Shown here piece by piece: positions 53,985 through 62,637 of a DNA stretch of 64,000 nucleotides. Made by a program: the position numbers and the translations under genes. Every line of letters starts with the position of its first letter. The stretch's first letter is position 1. The stretch comes from Rhodobacter capsulatus (GTDB lineage Bacteria > Pseudomonadota > Alphaproteobacteria > Rhodobacterales > Rhodobacteraceae): positions 1 through 64,000 of the forward strand of contig NZ_SWJZ01000014.1 in the NCBI RefSeq assembly GCF_005144475.1. The letters run 5' to 3'. The notes under the pieces are model-generated. The model saw nothing but the letters and a program-made list of their open reading frames with translations. It had not been told where the DNA came from and made no database searches.

Positions 53985-54094
53985 GGGGCTTTGCCCCCCC
54001 ACAACGTTAAGGACGGGGGGCTTCGCCCCCCGGGCCCCCCAGCGTATTTTCGCCAAGAAGAAGCCGATGCCGTTTCTTCTTGGTCCAAATACGC
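53985..54094. repeat. Composite intergenic repeat (CCAAGAAGAA type)
   Basis: GGGGGCTTTGCCCCC and GGGGGGCTTCGCCCCCC hairpins (about 53985-54032) are followed by an inverted repeat. Its left arm (54042-54062, CGCCAAGAAGAA) and right arm (54074-54094, TTCTTCTTGG) match at 18 of 21 positions. A partial copy lies at 44430-44476. It fills the gap between the HIT gene stop and the zinc-finger gene. Confidence 0.7.
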
Positions 54095-54122
54095 CCTTTC
54101 GCGGGGGCGGCCGGGGCGGGCG

Positions 54123-54503
54123 TCAGTCGGTGACGACCATCGGGCCGATGCAGCGCCCGGCCAGGATGTGCAGGTGGAAATGCGGCACTTCCTGCACGCC
54201 GTTTTCACCGGCATTGGTGATGGCGCGGAAGCCCTTGGCCCCGGAATGCGCCTCGGCGCCGATCAGGCTCACCACCTTGGCCACGGCGCGGGTGAAATCG
54301 ACGATCTCGGCCTCGGACGCTTCGGCGCAGAAATGATCGTAGGTGACATAGGGGCCCTTGGGGATCACCAGCACATGATCGGGGGCTTTCGGCGCGATGT
54401 CGCGGAAGGCCAGCGTGTGCGCGGTGTCGAGCACCGTGCGGTTGGGGATCTCGCCGCGCAGGATGCGGGCGAAGATGTTCGTGGGATCATAGACATAGGC
54501 CAA
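54123..54503 (-). CDS. HIT-family nucleotide-binding protein
   Basis: 126 residues. Histidine-triad motif HFHLHIL near the C-terminus, with the upstream FARILRGEIPNRTVLD and HVLVIPKGPY segments of HINT-type nucleoside phosphoramidases. The only plausible start is TTG at 54503 (LAYVYDPTNIF), supported by AGGAG seven bases upstream. It follows the GT14 gene by 11 bp on the same strand. Confidence 0.9.
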   Translation of the reverse strand: MAYVYDPTNIFARILRGEIPNRTVLDTAHTLAFRDIAPKAPDHVLVIPKGPYVTYDHFCAEASEAEIVDFTRAVAKVVSLIGAEAHSGAKGFRAITNAGENGVQEVPHFHLHILAGRCIGPMVVTD

Positions 54504-54514
54504 GGGCGTTCTCC

Positions 54515-56089
54515 TCAATCGACGAACAGATAATCGGTCGCCGCGATGCGATGTGCAAGATCGGGCGCGATGCCCAGAAACGCCGCCAGCGGGACGGCGT
54601 TCTCCTCCGGGCTGTCGCACTGGCGCATCCGCAGGAAGACCGGGAAGCCCGCGTCGCGCATCTGGTCGCTTTCGTGGCGCAGGTCGTTGCGGATCGTCGG
54701 CAAAAGCCGGTCGAGCACCTCGGGCGGGGTGCTGTCGCCCGCCAGCCCGACGCGGCGGGCATGACCGATCAGATAGGCGTCGGAAAAGGCGCATTCGATT
54801 TCAAGCAGCCGCACCGTGCATTTGTCGGTGGCGAAATCCCGCATCAGATCGATCGCCGCCGGATCGAGGCAGAGCACCAGCCGGTCGGTCTGATGGTAGT
54901 CGAAGAGCATCCGCAACAGCGCGCGGCGATGCCGGTTGCGCTTCTCCACCGAGCGCTCGATCCCGCCCAGATCGGGCAGGCCGCCGTCTTCGTTGAAGAT
55001 ATACTCCACCGCCGCCACGCCCGCCTGCTGGCGGACCTGCTCGACCAGACGCTTGGCCACATGCCATTTCTTGCACACGACCAGAAGCAGGGTGCGGTCG
55101 CGGCCAAGGCTGGATTCGCGTTCCCAAAAGCGCGGTGCGAAACGGCGCCCCTCGCGGCCGCGCCCGGTCAGGAAGCTGAACAGCGCCCGCCCCTCGTTCG
55201 AGACGGTGAAGGACACGTCGCGCTGTTCCCAGAGCGCGCTCAGCTGCGCTTTCAGCGTCAGCGCATCGGCGCTGATCTTGCGCGCGAACAGGTAATCTTG
55301 CGACACGAGCAGGTCGTAATGGTCGTTGTAGAAGGTCACCGGCATGCCGTAATCGGTGAACATCAGAAAGGTCAGGGTGCGGCGGCGGATCTCGGCTTCG
55401 GGGACCAGATGCGGCACGATGGTCTGAAAGAAGGTCTCGTCCGGGATCCAGGTGGTGCGGAAAAACCGCATCACGTCGCGGCGGCGGGCGGCGAAATCAA
55501 GCACCGCCGCGATGGTGCTGCGGCGCAGGCACCACCATTGCGAGCCGATCATCATCTGCAGATCCGCGGGCACCCGCCGCGTCAGGCCAAGCCGCCTTTG
55601 CCATTCGAACGAGGTGTAGAACAGCGTCTTTTGCGTGCGTTCGTTGAACCAGTGCCGATAGGCGAGCCGTTCTTCCTTGAAGCCGGTCTTGATCCAGTCC
55701 GAGGCATAGAAATCGAAACATTCGATGTAATCGGCATCCTCGGCGTCCAGAAAGCGATGCGCATATTCGGCGGTCTTGATCTGCATGCAATCGCCCGAGA
55801 GCATGTAGAGATGCGTCGCCTGCGGAAAGGCCTCGAGCGCCGCTTCGACCGCCGAGAGCGTCGCGGCGACGAGGCTCCATTCCCCCCAGCCGCATTTGTG
55901 CCGCCTGCGCGCGAAGGTGACGGCGGGATTGGTCGCCAGCGCCGCGCGGATCCGCGCGTAATCGTCGCGGCTGGCGCGGGCATCGAAATGGATCGCGACG
56001 AAATCCCCCGCCGAGGTCAGCCGTTCGGCCTGCGCGATGATCCCGTCGGGGTCTTTATGGGTCAGCAGGATGAAGGCGATTTTTGCCAT
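54515..56089 (-). CDS. GT14 core-2/I-branching-type glycosyltransferase with extra C-terminal domain
   Basis: 524 residues. The first ~300 residues look like family 14 (Branch) N-acetylglucosaminyl- or xylosyltransferases: KIAFILLTHKDPDGIIAQAE, HKCGWGEWSLVAATLSAVEA, THLYMLSGDCMQIKTAEYA, GSQWWCLRRSTIAAVLDFA and the acceptor-site WIPDETFFQTIVPHLV. Residues about 310-524 (RTLLLVVCKKWHVAKRLVEQ to RIAATDYLFVD) form a further domain found attached to such enzymes in Rhodobacterales. It is divergent from the sulfotransferase gene, suggesting a shared extracellular glycan pathway. Confidence 0.8.
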   Translation of the reverse strand: MAKIAFILLTHKDPDGIIAQAERLTSAGDFVAIHFDARASRDDYARIRAALATNPAVTFARRRHKCGWGEWSLVAATLSAVEAALEAFPQATHLYMLSGDCMQIKTAEYAHRFLDAEDADYIECFDFYASDWIKTGFKEERLAYRHWFNERTQKTLFYTSFEWQRRLGLTRRVPADLQMMIGSQWWCLRRSTIAAVLDFAARRRDVMRFFRTTWIPDETFFQTIVPHLVPEAEIRRRTLTFLMFTDYGMPVTFYNDHYDLLVSQDYLFARKISADALTLKAQLSALWEQRDVSFTVSNEGRALFSFLTGRGREGRRFAPRFWERESSLGRDRTLLLVVCKKWHVAKRLVEQVRQQAGVAAVEYIFNEDGGLPDLGGIERSVEKRNRHRRALLRMLFDYHQTDRLVLCLDPAAIDLMRDFATDKCTVRLLEIECAFSDAYLIGHARRVGLAGDSTPPEVLDRLLPTIRNDLRHESDQMRDAGFPVFLRMRQCDSPEENAVPLAAFLGIAPDLAHRIAATDYLFVD

Positions 56090-56235
56090 ATTGGAAACAA
56101 GCCGTGCCAGTTATGCCCTATTCGCCTAGATACCGTCAAAGGACATTGAAAAAACAGAGGTTCTTTGCTTCAAGGGTAGGAATTCTTGAAGAGTGGTGTG
56201 ACAGGCTTGGCGCACTGCGACTGGAGGTTCACACC

Positions 56236-57054
56236 ATGGGGTTTCCCGGCACTTGGATGACCGAGAGCGAGAGCGTCGTCTATCGGGTCGTTCCGAAATG
56301 CGCCTGCTCCTCGATCGGGCAGATCATGTTCTATTCCGATCACGGGCGGTTTTTCGACGGCGACATCCATGACAGCACGGCGGGGCTGCACAAGTGGAGC
56401 CAGGAGCAAAGCCAAAAGCCGATCGAGGCGAATGTCAGGGCGCACAAATCCTATGCCTTCACCTGCGTGCGCAACCCCTATGCGCGGATCCTGTCGTCCT
56501 TCTTCGACAAGATCGCGGGGATTCAACGGAACGGCAAGCGCTACCGCGGCGCGCTGGTGCCGCAGCTCATTCAGAAATACGGCATCGATGTCGGCAGCCC
56601 GGAAAACGGCTTCGAATTCGATCAGGTGGCCTCGTTCCGCCGCTTTCTGCTGTTTGCGCGCGACACCATCCGCTGGCGCCGCCCGATGGAGCCCGACATT
56701 CACTGGTCGGCGATGTCGGGGCATATCGCGACCTTCATCGTCAACGGCGGGCGCTATGACCACATCTTCTTCACCGAGAAATTCGACGAGGGGATGCAGG
56801 TCGTTCTGAACAACATCCGGACGCGCCATCCGGTCGATCTGAAGGCGGTGCCGAAGTTCAACGAAAGCGAGGGCCACGGGCCGAAGCGGGCGCATCCGGT
56901 CTCGGCCTATTTCGACGATCTGTCGCGCCATCTCGTGTGGGAAATCTACCGCAAGGATTTCCAGCTGTTCAAATACGACTTCGACAATCCCGACAACAAG
57001 ATGCCGCTGGGCGAGGTCGATCTGGACGAGGTGCATGTGAAACTGGGCGATTGA
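56236..57054 (+). CDS. Sulfotransferase family protein (carbohydrate sulfotransferase type)
   Basis: 272 residues. The 5'-phosphosulfate loop RVVPKCACSSIGQIMF and the 3'-phosphate motif CVRNPYARILSSFF are those of Golgi-type Sulfotransfer_2 enzymes, which transfer sulfate from PAPS to sugars. The start is ATG at 56236, preceded by GGAGGTTCACACC. An open frame extends upstream to 56083, but its codons (AGA, AGG, TTG, AAA, GTA) are unlike the rest of the genome, so that segment is taken as promoter. Divergent from the GT14 gene. Confidence 0.82.
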   Translation: MGFPGTWMTESESVVYRVVPKCACSSIGQIMFYSDHGRFFDGDIHDSTAGLHKWSQEQSQKPIEANVRAHKSYAFTCVRNPYARILSSFFDKIAGIQRNGKRYRGALVPQLIQKYGIDVGSPENGFEFDQVASFRRFLLFARDTIRWRRPMEPDIHWSAMSGHIATFIVNGGRYDHIFFTEKFDEGMQVVLNNIRTRHPVDLKAVPKFNESEGHGPKRAHPVSAYFDDLSRHLVWEIYRKDFQLFKYDFDNPDNKMPLGEVDLDEVHVKLGD

Positions 57055-57291
57055 GGGCAAAGACGCTTGTCTTGACCGAGGCCATCGCCGAGGTCACGCG
57101 CACCATCGGCCCTGCAACCGCCGGGGCGCCAAAGCGTCCCGGCCAGCGCCCGCCCCGCCCCTGGCGGGCGCTTCTCGCCCGCCGGGGCAGGCGCCGGCCT
57201 CTGTTGCGCGTCGCGGCAACGGTCTTGGCAAAACCGCTGCCCTGCGGGCGGGGAAAGGCGGTGCCTTTCCTTCTCCGCCCGAAACCGGGGC

Positions 57292-57954
57292 TCAGCCCCC
57301 CGCCCGCCGCGCCTCGAACAGCACCTGACCGCGCGGCAGCATCCGGTCGTGTTTCGTCAGATCCCAGCCAGCGGCTGCGGCCAGAACGTCGCGCTCCAGC
57401 ATGTGCCGGGGCGGCCGGTCCGGATGGGTCACCACCCCGTCGGGCTGACGATAGGCTGCCCCCGCCTGCGCCTCGGGCGCCAGAAACACGGTGAAAAGAA
57501 AGACTTCGAGCCGCGGAAACCGGGCGAGGTTCGCCAGCGCCTGCCCCAGACAGTCATTCGGCAGATGCGGAAAGACCGCGAAGGCGATGGCATGGGTGAT
57601 CGCCTCGGGCACGCCCGGAAAGGCGAAACCGTCGTCCGCGATCAGCTGCGCCGGGTCAAGCCGCGCCGGGTCCGCCAGTTCCGCCGCATGGCCCGCCAGC
57701 ATCAGATCGCGCGAAGCATCGGTGCCCCAGTAATGCCCCGGCTGCAGATACGTGACGGCCTTGCAGCCCAGCCGCAGCGCCCCCGCCCCGATGTCGAGCA
57801 GATGATGGTGGGGCAGCATCCGCCCCACCTCGCGCAGCGCCGCCATCTGCGCCCGCCCGGTCTCGTCCCAGCGCCCGCCGACGATGGCGCGGTGCCGCCC
57901 CTCGGCCAGCGCCTTGCCGTAGAAATCCGGCGCCAGATAGGGCGAGCGGCCCAT
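57292..57954 (-). CDS. SAM-dependent methyltransferase
   Basis: 220 residues, class I fold. Motif I HHHLLDIGAGALRLGCKAV, post-I YWGTDASRDLM and motif IV-like THAIAFAVFPHLP. It begins PYLAPDFYGKALAEGRHRA. The substrate is unknown. It starts 3 bp after the sugar-kinase gene, so it belongs to the nth-pfkB operon. The 237 bp between its stop and the sulfotransferase gene contain only GC-rich hairpins (CGCCCGCC / GGCGGGCG). Confidence 0.8.
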   Translation of the reverse strand: MGRSPYLAPDFYGKALAEGRHRAIVGGRWDETGRAQMAALREVGRMLPHHHLLDIGAGALRLGCKAVTYLQPGHYWGTDASRDLMLAGHAAELADPARLDPAQLIADDGFAFPGVPEAITHAIAFAVFPHLPNDCLGQALANLARFPRLEVFLFTVFLAPEAQAGAAYRQPDGVVTHPDRPPRHMLERDVLAAAAGWDLTKHDRMLPRGQVLFEARRAGG

Positions 57955-57957
57955 GGA

Positions 57958-58944
57958 TCAGAGCAGCCCGGCCTGCTTGAACTGCGCCAGAATGTCGGTT
58001 TCCGGCCGCGCGCCGTAATGGCTGATCACCTCGGCCGCGGCGATGCAGCCCATCTTGCCCGCGATCTCAAGGCTTTGCCCGGTGGCGATGCCATAAAGGA
58101 AGCCTGCCGCGAATTGATCGCCCGCCCCCGTCGCATCGACCGGCACGACGCGATGCACCGGCACTTCCACCCGTTCCGTGCCGCGGATCACCACCACATC
58201 GGCGCCCGAGCGGGTGCAGACCACCAGCCCGCAGTCCGAGGCCGCCTGTTGCAGCGCGCTGTCCAGATCGGTCTGGTAAAGCGAGGTCCATTCGTGCTCG
58301 TTGCCCAGCGCGAAATCCATCTCGTCCTTCACCAGACGGCGGAAGCTGTCGCGGTGGCGATCGACGCAGAACGGATCCGAAAGCGAGATCCCCGCCCGCC
58401 CGCCGCCACGGTGGCAGCCCTGCGCCGCCTTGAGGAACCCGGCCTTGCCGTGATCCTTGTCGAAAAGATAGCCTTCAAGGAACAGGATTTCGGTGTTTTC
58501 AACGACCTCAAGCGGAACGTCTTCGGTCGAAAGCTCCGCCGAAATCCCCAGATAGGTGTTCATCGAGCGCTCGCCATCGGGCGTCACGAAGATCATCGAG
58601 CGCGACGAGGGCAGATCGGCCCCCTTCACCGGCGGGTTCGGGAAATCCGTGCCCTCGGCATTCAGCGCGGCCTTGTAGAAACGGCCCAAGGTGTCATCGG
58701 CGACGCGGCCGATGAAGGCCGCCGTCAGGCCAAGGTTGCCCAGGCCCGCGATCGTGTTGCCGACCGAGCCGCCGGGCGCCTCGGTCCGTTCCGCCATCGC
58801 GGCATAAAGCTTTTCGGCGCGATCTCGCTCGATCAGCTGCATGATGCCCTTTTCGATACCCATCGCGGCCAGGAATGCGTCGTCACATTGCGCGATCACA
58901 TCGACGATGGCGTTGCCGATGCCGACAACCTGATACTTCTTCAT
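57958..58944 (-). CDS. PfkB-family carbohydrate/adenosine kinase
   Basis: 328 residues. Signatures: VVGIGNAIVDVIAQCDDAFL, PGGSVGNTIAGLGNLG (PfkB 1) and DATGAGDQFAAGFLYG (PfkB 2, catalytic Asp and anion hole). Length and N-terminus fit the adenosine kinase-like branch conserved in alphaproteobacteria, which phosphorylates a ribosyl or nucleoside substrate with ATP. Its ATG overlaps the nth stop (ATGA). Confidence 0.88.
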   Translation of the reverse strand: MKKYQVVGIGNAIVDVIAQCDDAFLAAMGIEKGIMQLIERDRAEKLYAAMAERTEAPGGSVGNTIAGLGNLGLTAAFIGRVADDTLGRFYKAALNAEGTDFPNPPVKGADLPSSRSMIFVTPDGERSMNTYLGISAELSTEDVPLEVVENTEILFLEGYLFDKDHGKAGFLKAAQGCHRGGGRAGISLSDPFCVDRHRDSFRRLVKDEMDFALGNEHEWTSLYQTDLDSALQQAASDCGLVVCTRSGADVVVIRGTERVEVPVHRVVPVDATGAGDQFAAGFLYGIATGQSLEIAGKMGCIAAAEVISHYGARPETDILAQFKQAGLL

Positions 58945-59585
58945 GCGGTCTTCTCCTCGTAACGGCACAGATCCCGGATCAGGCAATCGGCGCAGCGGGG
59001 TTTGCGGGCGGTGCAGATATAGCGCCCGTGCAGGATCAGCCAGTGATGCGCGTGGCGCTGAAATTCCACCGGCACGGTGTCTTCGATGGCGCGCTCGACC
59101 GCGTCCACATCGCGCCCCGGGCAGATGCCGGTGCGGTTGCCGACGCGGAAGATATGGGTGTCGACCGCCTGCGCCGGGTGGCCCCAGCCCATGTTCAGAA
59201 CGACATTCGCCGTCTTGCGCCCGACCCCGGGCAGGCTGAGCAGCGCCGCGCGCGAGGACGGCACCTGACCGTCGAAGCGCTCCATCAGCAGACGGCTCAG
59301 CGCGATCACGTTCTTCGCCTTGGTGCGGTAAAGCCCGATCGACCGGATATGTTCGGTCAGCCCCTCCTCGCCCAAGGCCAGCATCTTTTGCGGCGTGTCG
59401 GCCACGGGCCACAGGCTGCGGGTCGCCTTGTTCACCCCCACATCGGTCGCCTGCGCCGAGAGCGCGACCGCGACCAGCAGGGTAAAGGCGTTCACATGTT
59501 CCAGCTCGCCCTCGGGATGCGGATTGGCCGCCGCGAAACGGCGGAAGACCTCCTTCATCGTCGGGTAATCAAGCTGCGCAACCAT
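58941..59585 (-). CDS. nth: Endonuclease III (DNA glycosylase/AP lyase)
   Basis: 214 residues. Helix-hairpin-helix LLSLPGVGRKTANVVLNMGWG, catalytic Asp in AVDTHIFRVGNRTG, and the C-terminal [4Fe-4S] cluster CTARKPRCADCLIRDLC (Cx6Cx2Cx5C). The Lys for bifunctional lyase activity is in GVGRKTAN. It excises oxidised pyrimidines. First gene of a three-gene operon; divergent from the Hint-protein gene with an AT-rich shared promoter. Confidence 0.96.
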   Translation of the reverse strand: MVAQLDYPTMKEVFRRFAAANPHPEGELEHVNAFTLLVAVALSAQATDVGVNKATRSLWPVADTPQKMLALGEEGLTEHIRSIGLYRTKAKNVIALSRLLMERFDGQVPSSRAALLSLPGVGRKTANVVLNMGWGHPAQAVDTHIFRVGNRTGICPGRDVDAVERAIEDTVPVEFQRHAHHWLILHGRYICTARKPRCADCLIRDLCRYEEKTA

Positions 59586-59740
59586 GGCCCCCTTCTGCCC
59601 GCCGATCCCGCACGGGGCAAGAGGGCACGCGCAGGATTAACCGAAATCGATAAATTGCGGACAATTCGCCGCCGTTCTTAACGTTTCGTTTGCCGTGATG
59701 CGGAAAGATGGGCGGGTATCTGCAAGCTGCAGGAGGTGAC

Positions 59741-60676
59741 ATGGATTACGGTTATCCGGTTTCGGTGCTGGGCTTCGATGCCGAGCACGGGCTGTGGTCG
59801 CTCGACCACGATTTCGACGCCGCCACGATGCTGTGGCAGCTTGTCCATGGCGACACCGGGACAGAGCTGCGCGATGCGATGGGCCATGTCGTCGCCGAGG
59901 GGCAGATGACCGCCGATGTGCCGCTGGTGCTGCAAAAACCGGATGGCGGCACGATCCGGCTCGACCGGATCGAAATTGCCGGGGTGCTGTGCCTTTACAT
60001 GGCCTCGGAACGGCTGACGCCCGGCATCGATTACCTTGAGGCCGAGCCCTTTGCCCTGCCCGCCCGCGCCGCCAGCCCCGAGGAAATCGCCGCCCTGCCC
60101 TGCCTTGGCGGCGGCACGACGATCGCCACCGCCGAGGGTCCGATGCCGATCGACTGGCTGCGTCCGGGCGACCGGGTGCTGACGCGCGACAACGGCTATC
60201 AGCCGCTGCTCTGGGTCGGCCAGCACACGATGCCGCGCCGCGCGCCCGCCGAAACCCGGCCCCTTCTGCTTGCCGCCGCCTGTTTCGGCGCGGCGCAACC
60301 TGAACGCGACGTGCTCTTGTCGCCCGGAACCGGGGTGCTTCTGGCCGGGCATGAACTCGAACTCTGGTTCGGCGAATCCGAGATGTTCGCCCGGGCCCGC
60401 GATGCGCTGCCCAAGGCCGAGGCCGGGGCGGGGCCGCAAAAGCTTTATTCGATGCTGCTCGCCAGCCCCGAAATCGTGCTGGCCGAGGGGATGTGGGTCA
60501 GCTCGGTCCATGCCGACGCCGGTTATCTGTCGCTGCTGCCCGACCGCATCCGCGGCGCGATCGCGCCCCGCGTCAGGGCGGGCCATGACGATCCCGCCCG
60601 CGCCTGGCTCGAAAACTGGGAAGTGGCGATGTTCCGCCGCGAACGTCTGGCCCGCGCCCGCCGCGTCGCCGCCTGA
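59741..60676 (+). CDS. Hint-domain protein (Rhodobacterales type)
   Basis: 311 residues. Residues about 1-125 are a variable N-terminal region. A Hint (hedgehog/intein) module starts at ALPCLGGGTTIATAEGPMPID, with WLRPGDRVLTRDNGYQPLLWVGQ. In typical relatives the next block reads SPQHRVLL with the catalytic histidine; here it is LLSPGTGVLLAGHELELW, so that histidine is missing. Autoprocessing may be lost. Function is unknown; such proteins often accompany RTX or secreted proteins. Start: ATG after AGGAGGTGAC. Confidence 0.8.
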   Translation: MDYGYPVSVLGFDAEHGLWSLDHDFDAATMLWQLVHGDTGTELRDAMGHVVAEGQMTADVPLVLQKPDGGTIRLDRIEIAGVLCLYMASERLTPGIDYLEAEPFALPARAASPEEIAALPCLGGGTTIATAEGPMPIDWLRPGDRVLTRDNGYQPLLWVGQHTMPRRAPAETRPLLLAAACFGAAQPERDVLLSPGTGVLLAGHELELWFGESEMFARARDALPKAEAGAGPQKLYSMLLASPEIVLAEGMWVSSVHADAGYLSLLPDRIRGAIAPRVRAGHDDPARAWLENWEVAMFRRERLARARRVAA

Positions 60677-60754
60677 CCCGGCCCGGCTGCCCCCCCTGAC
60701 GCGCCCCCCCCTGACACGCCCCCCCCGGCGCGGCCCGCCCGCTTGCGGCCCGGC

Positions 60755-60814
60755 TTTCACCTTGGTGCAAATATCCCGGGGGGCGTCCGCTTGCGGACGG
60801 GGGGCAGCGCCCCC
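60755..60814. repeat. Composite intergenic repeat (GGGATATTTGC type, reverse orientation)
   Basis: The 29-base unit in reverse (60755-60783, core CCTTGGTGCAAATATCCC) is followed by a GTCCGC/GCGGAC stem (60785-60798) and a G6/C6 hairpin (about 60798-60814). This is the same module order as at 35812-35873. Confidence 0.8.
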
Positions 60815-60893
60815 CTTCCCCGCCGAAACCGCAGCTTTCGGGTCGCCCGGACCGCACAACCCGGGCTAGGATGGCACAACGAAAGGCGTGCCC

Positions 60894-61769
60894 ATGTCCG
60901 ACCCGATCCCGCTTGAAGACCAGTATCACTACCGCCTGATCGCCCGGGCAATCGCCGAAATCGACGCCGCCCAGGCCGAGGCGCGGGCGGCGGGCCGCCC
61001 GGTGCAGATCCCGCTCGAAGACCTCGCGGCGCGGCTTGGGCTGTCGGCGCCGCATTTCCAGCGCGTCTTTTCGGCCTGGGCCGGGGTCTCGCCGAAACGC
61101 TACACGCAATATCTCTCGCTTGGCCTTGCGCGCGAATTGCTGGCGCAGAAGCTGCCGCTCGATCAGGTCGCCGAGACGGCGGGGCTCTCTGCCCCCTCGC
61201 GGCTGCACGATCTGATCCTGCGCTGGGAGGCGATGACGCCGGGCGAACTGGCTGCGGGCGGCGCCGGGCTGGTGATCCGCTGGGGGCGCTTCGACAGCCC
61301 CTTCGGCCCGGTGCTGGGCTTTGGCACCGCGCGCGGCCTGTGCGGCCTTGCCTTCACCGAGGAGCTGGGCCCGGACGCGGCCTTTGCCGACATGATCGCA
61401 CGCTGGCCCGGCGCGCGGCTGACCGAAGACCCGGCGCCGCTGGCGGATTGGGTCGCGGCGGCTTTCGGCTCTGGCGGCGAAGCGCGGCTTTGCGTCCTTG
61501 GCGCACCGTTTCAGATCAAGGTCTGGGAGGCGCTTCTGGCCATCCCCTCGGGCGAGGTCCGCAGCTATGCGCAGATCGCCGCCCGCATCGGTAGCCCGCG
61601 CGCGGTGCGGGCGGTGGGCACGGCGGTCGGGCGCAACCCGGTCGCGGTGCTGATCCCCTGCCACCGGGTGCTGCGCGCCTCGGGGGGGCTTGGCGGCTAT
61701 CACTGGGGGCTGGGGCTGAAACGGGCGCTGCTCGCCCGCGAGGCGGCCAGACACGAAGCCGGGCTCTGA
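60894..61769 (+). CDS. Ada-like protein: AraC HTH plus O6-methylguanine-DNA methyltransferase
   Basis: 291 residues. The N-terminal ~115 residues form an AraC-type HTH (LEDLAARLGLSAPHFQRVFS, then GVSPKRYTQYL). The rest is an alkyltransferase with RSYAQIAARIGSPRAVRAVG and the acceptor C256 in IPCHRVLRASGGLGGY. The Ada N-terminal zinc domain that senses methylphosphotriesters is absent, so promoter activation, if any, cannot use the classic Cys38 switch. The enzyme removes alkyl groups from guanine-O6 in a suicidal reaction. ATG at 60894 was chosen over GTG at 60888. Confidence 0.88.
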   Translation: MSDPIPLEDQYHYRLIARAIAEIDAAQAEARAAGRPVQIPLEDLAARLGLSAPHFQRVFSAWAGVSPKRYTQYLSLGLARELLAQKLPLDQVAETAGLSAPSRLHDLILRWEAMTPGELAAGGAGLVIRWGRFDSPFGPVLGFGTARGLCGLAFTEELGPDAAFADMIARWPGARLTEDPAPLADWVAAAFGSGGEARLCVLGAPFQIKVWEALLAIPSGEVRSYAQIAARIGSPRAVRAVGTAVGRNPVAVLIPCHRVLRASGGLGGYHWGLGLKRALLAREAARHEAGL

Positions 61770-61891
61770 CCGTCTCGCCTGAAATTGATGCGCAAAAATC
61801 CGCCAAGCTTGCACAGGGCATGGAACGGCGCCGAAAATCTGTCGTAGAATGGGACAACGGCCGCGATGGCCGCAAGCACAAGGGCAGATCC

Positions 61892-62566
61892 ATGACCAAG
61901 ACCTCCACCCTCCTTCTCGCCTGCACCGGGCTTTTCGCGCTTTCCGCCTGCACCGAGCCCTACAGCCAGGGCTACAGCGGATCGTCGAGCGCCGATCCCA
62001 ATGCCAACACCCGCGGCGGCGCGATCACCGGGGCGCTGATCGGCGGCGTTCTGGGCGCCACCAGCAACGGCGACGAACGGCTGGAAAAGGCCGCCGCCGG
62101 GGCGATCGTCGGCGGGCTGATCGGCGGCGCCATCGGCAACCAGCTGGACAAGCAGGCGCAAGAGCTGCGCCGCGATCTGGACACCAACGGCGTGTCCGTC
62201 GTGCGTCAGGGCGACCGCCTGATCGTGACGATGCCGCAAGACGTGCTGTTTGCCGTCGACAGCGCCGCCGTGCGCCCCGATCTGCAGCGCGATCTTTACA
62301 CCCTGGCGGGCAGCCTGAACCGCTATCCCGACACCACCGTCGATGTCGTCGGCCACACCGATTCGGACGGCGACGCCGCCTATAACCAGCGCCTGTCGCA
62401 AGACCGCGCCAATTCGGTCTCGCGCCTTCTGATCGGCGCCGGGGTGCCCTCCTATCGCGTCGTCGCCTATGGCCGCGGCGAGGAACAGCCGGTGGCCTCG
62501 AACCTCAGCGCCGCGGGCAAGGCGCAAAACCGCCGCGTCGAATTCATCATCCGCCCGAACCGCTGA
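61892..62566 (+). CDS. OmpA-family lipoprotein with glycine zipper
   Basis: 224 residues. Lipoprotein signal with lipobox FALSAC (Cys20). A glycine-zipper segment (about 45-95: GGAITGALIGGVLGATSNGD and AGAIVGGLIGGAIGNQLDKQ) precedes a C-terminal OmpA/MotB domain (FAVDSAAVRPDLQRDLYTLA, VVGHTDSDGDAAYNQRLSQD, RRVEFII) that binds peptidoglycan. YiaD-like. Likely tethers the outer membrane to murein. Start: ATG at 61892; a longer frame adds a charged stretch incompatible with the signal. Confidence 0.9.
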   Translation: MTKTSTLLLACTGLFALSACTEPYSQGYSGSSSADPNANTRGGAITGALIGGVLGATSNGDERLEKAAAGAIVGGLIGGAIGNQLDKQAQELRRDLDTNGVSVVRQGDRLIVTMPQDVLFAVDSAAVRPDLQRDLYTLAGSLNRYPDTTVDVVGHTDSDGDAAYNQRLSQDRANSVSRLLIGAGVPSYRVVAYGRGEEQPVASNLSAAGKAQNRRVEFIIRPNR

Positions 62567-62637
62567 GCCGGGCAAATGCGTCGGCAGGCCGGGCCCCGCG
62601 CCCGGCCTGTCCATTTCCCATTGCCCGTCTTTCCCAT

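Noticed and set aside
56083-56235. N-terminal extension of the sulfotransferase to 56083 or 56113
   Set aside because: The added codons are AT-rich and unlike the genome's usage, the extension overlaps the divergent GT14 start, and a strong GGAGG precedes the ATG at 56236.
57958-58944. Possible frameshift in the PfkB-family kinase around the segment GCHRGGGRAGISLSDPF
   Set aside because: The frame resumes normal family motifs (CVDRHRDSFRRLVKDEMDF, DATGAGDQFAAGF) without a break and the total length is normal.
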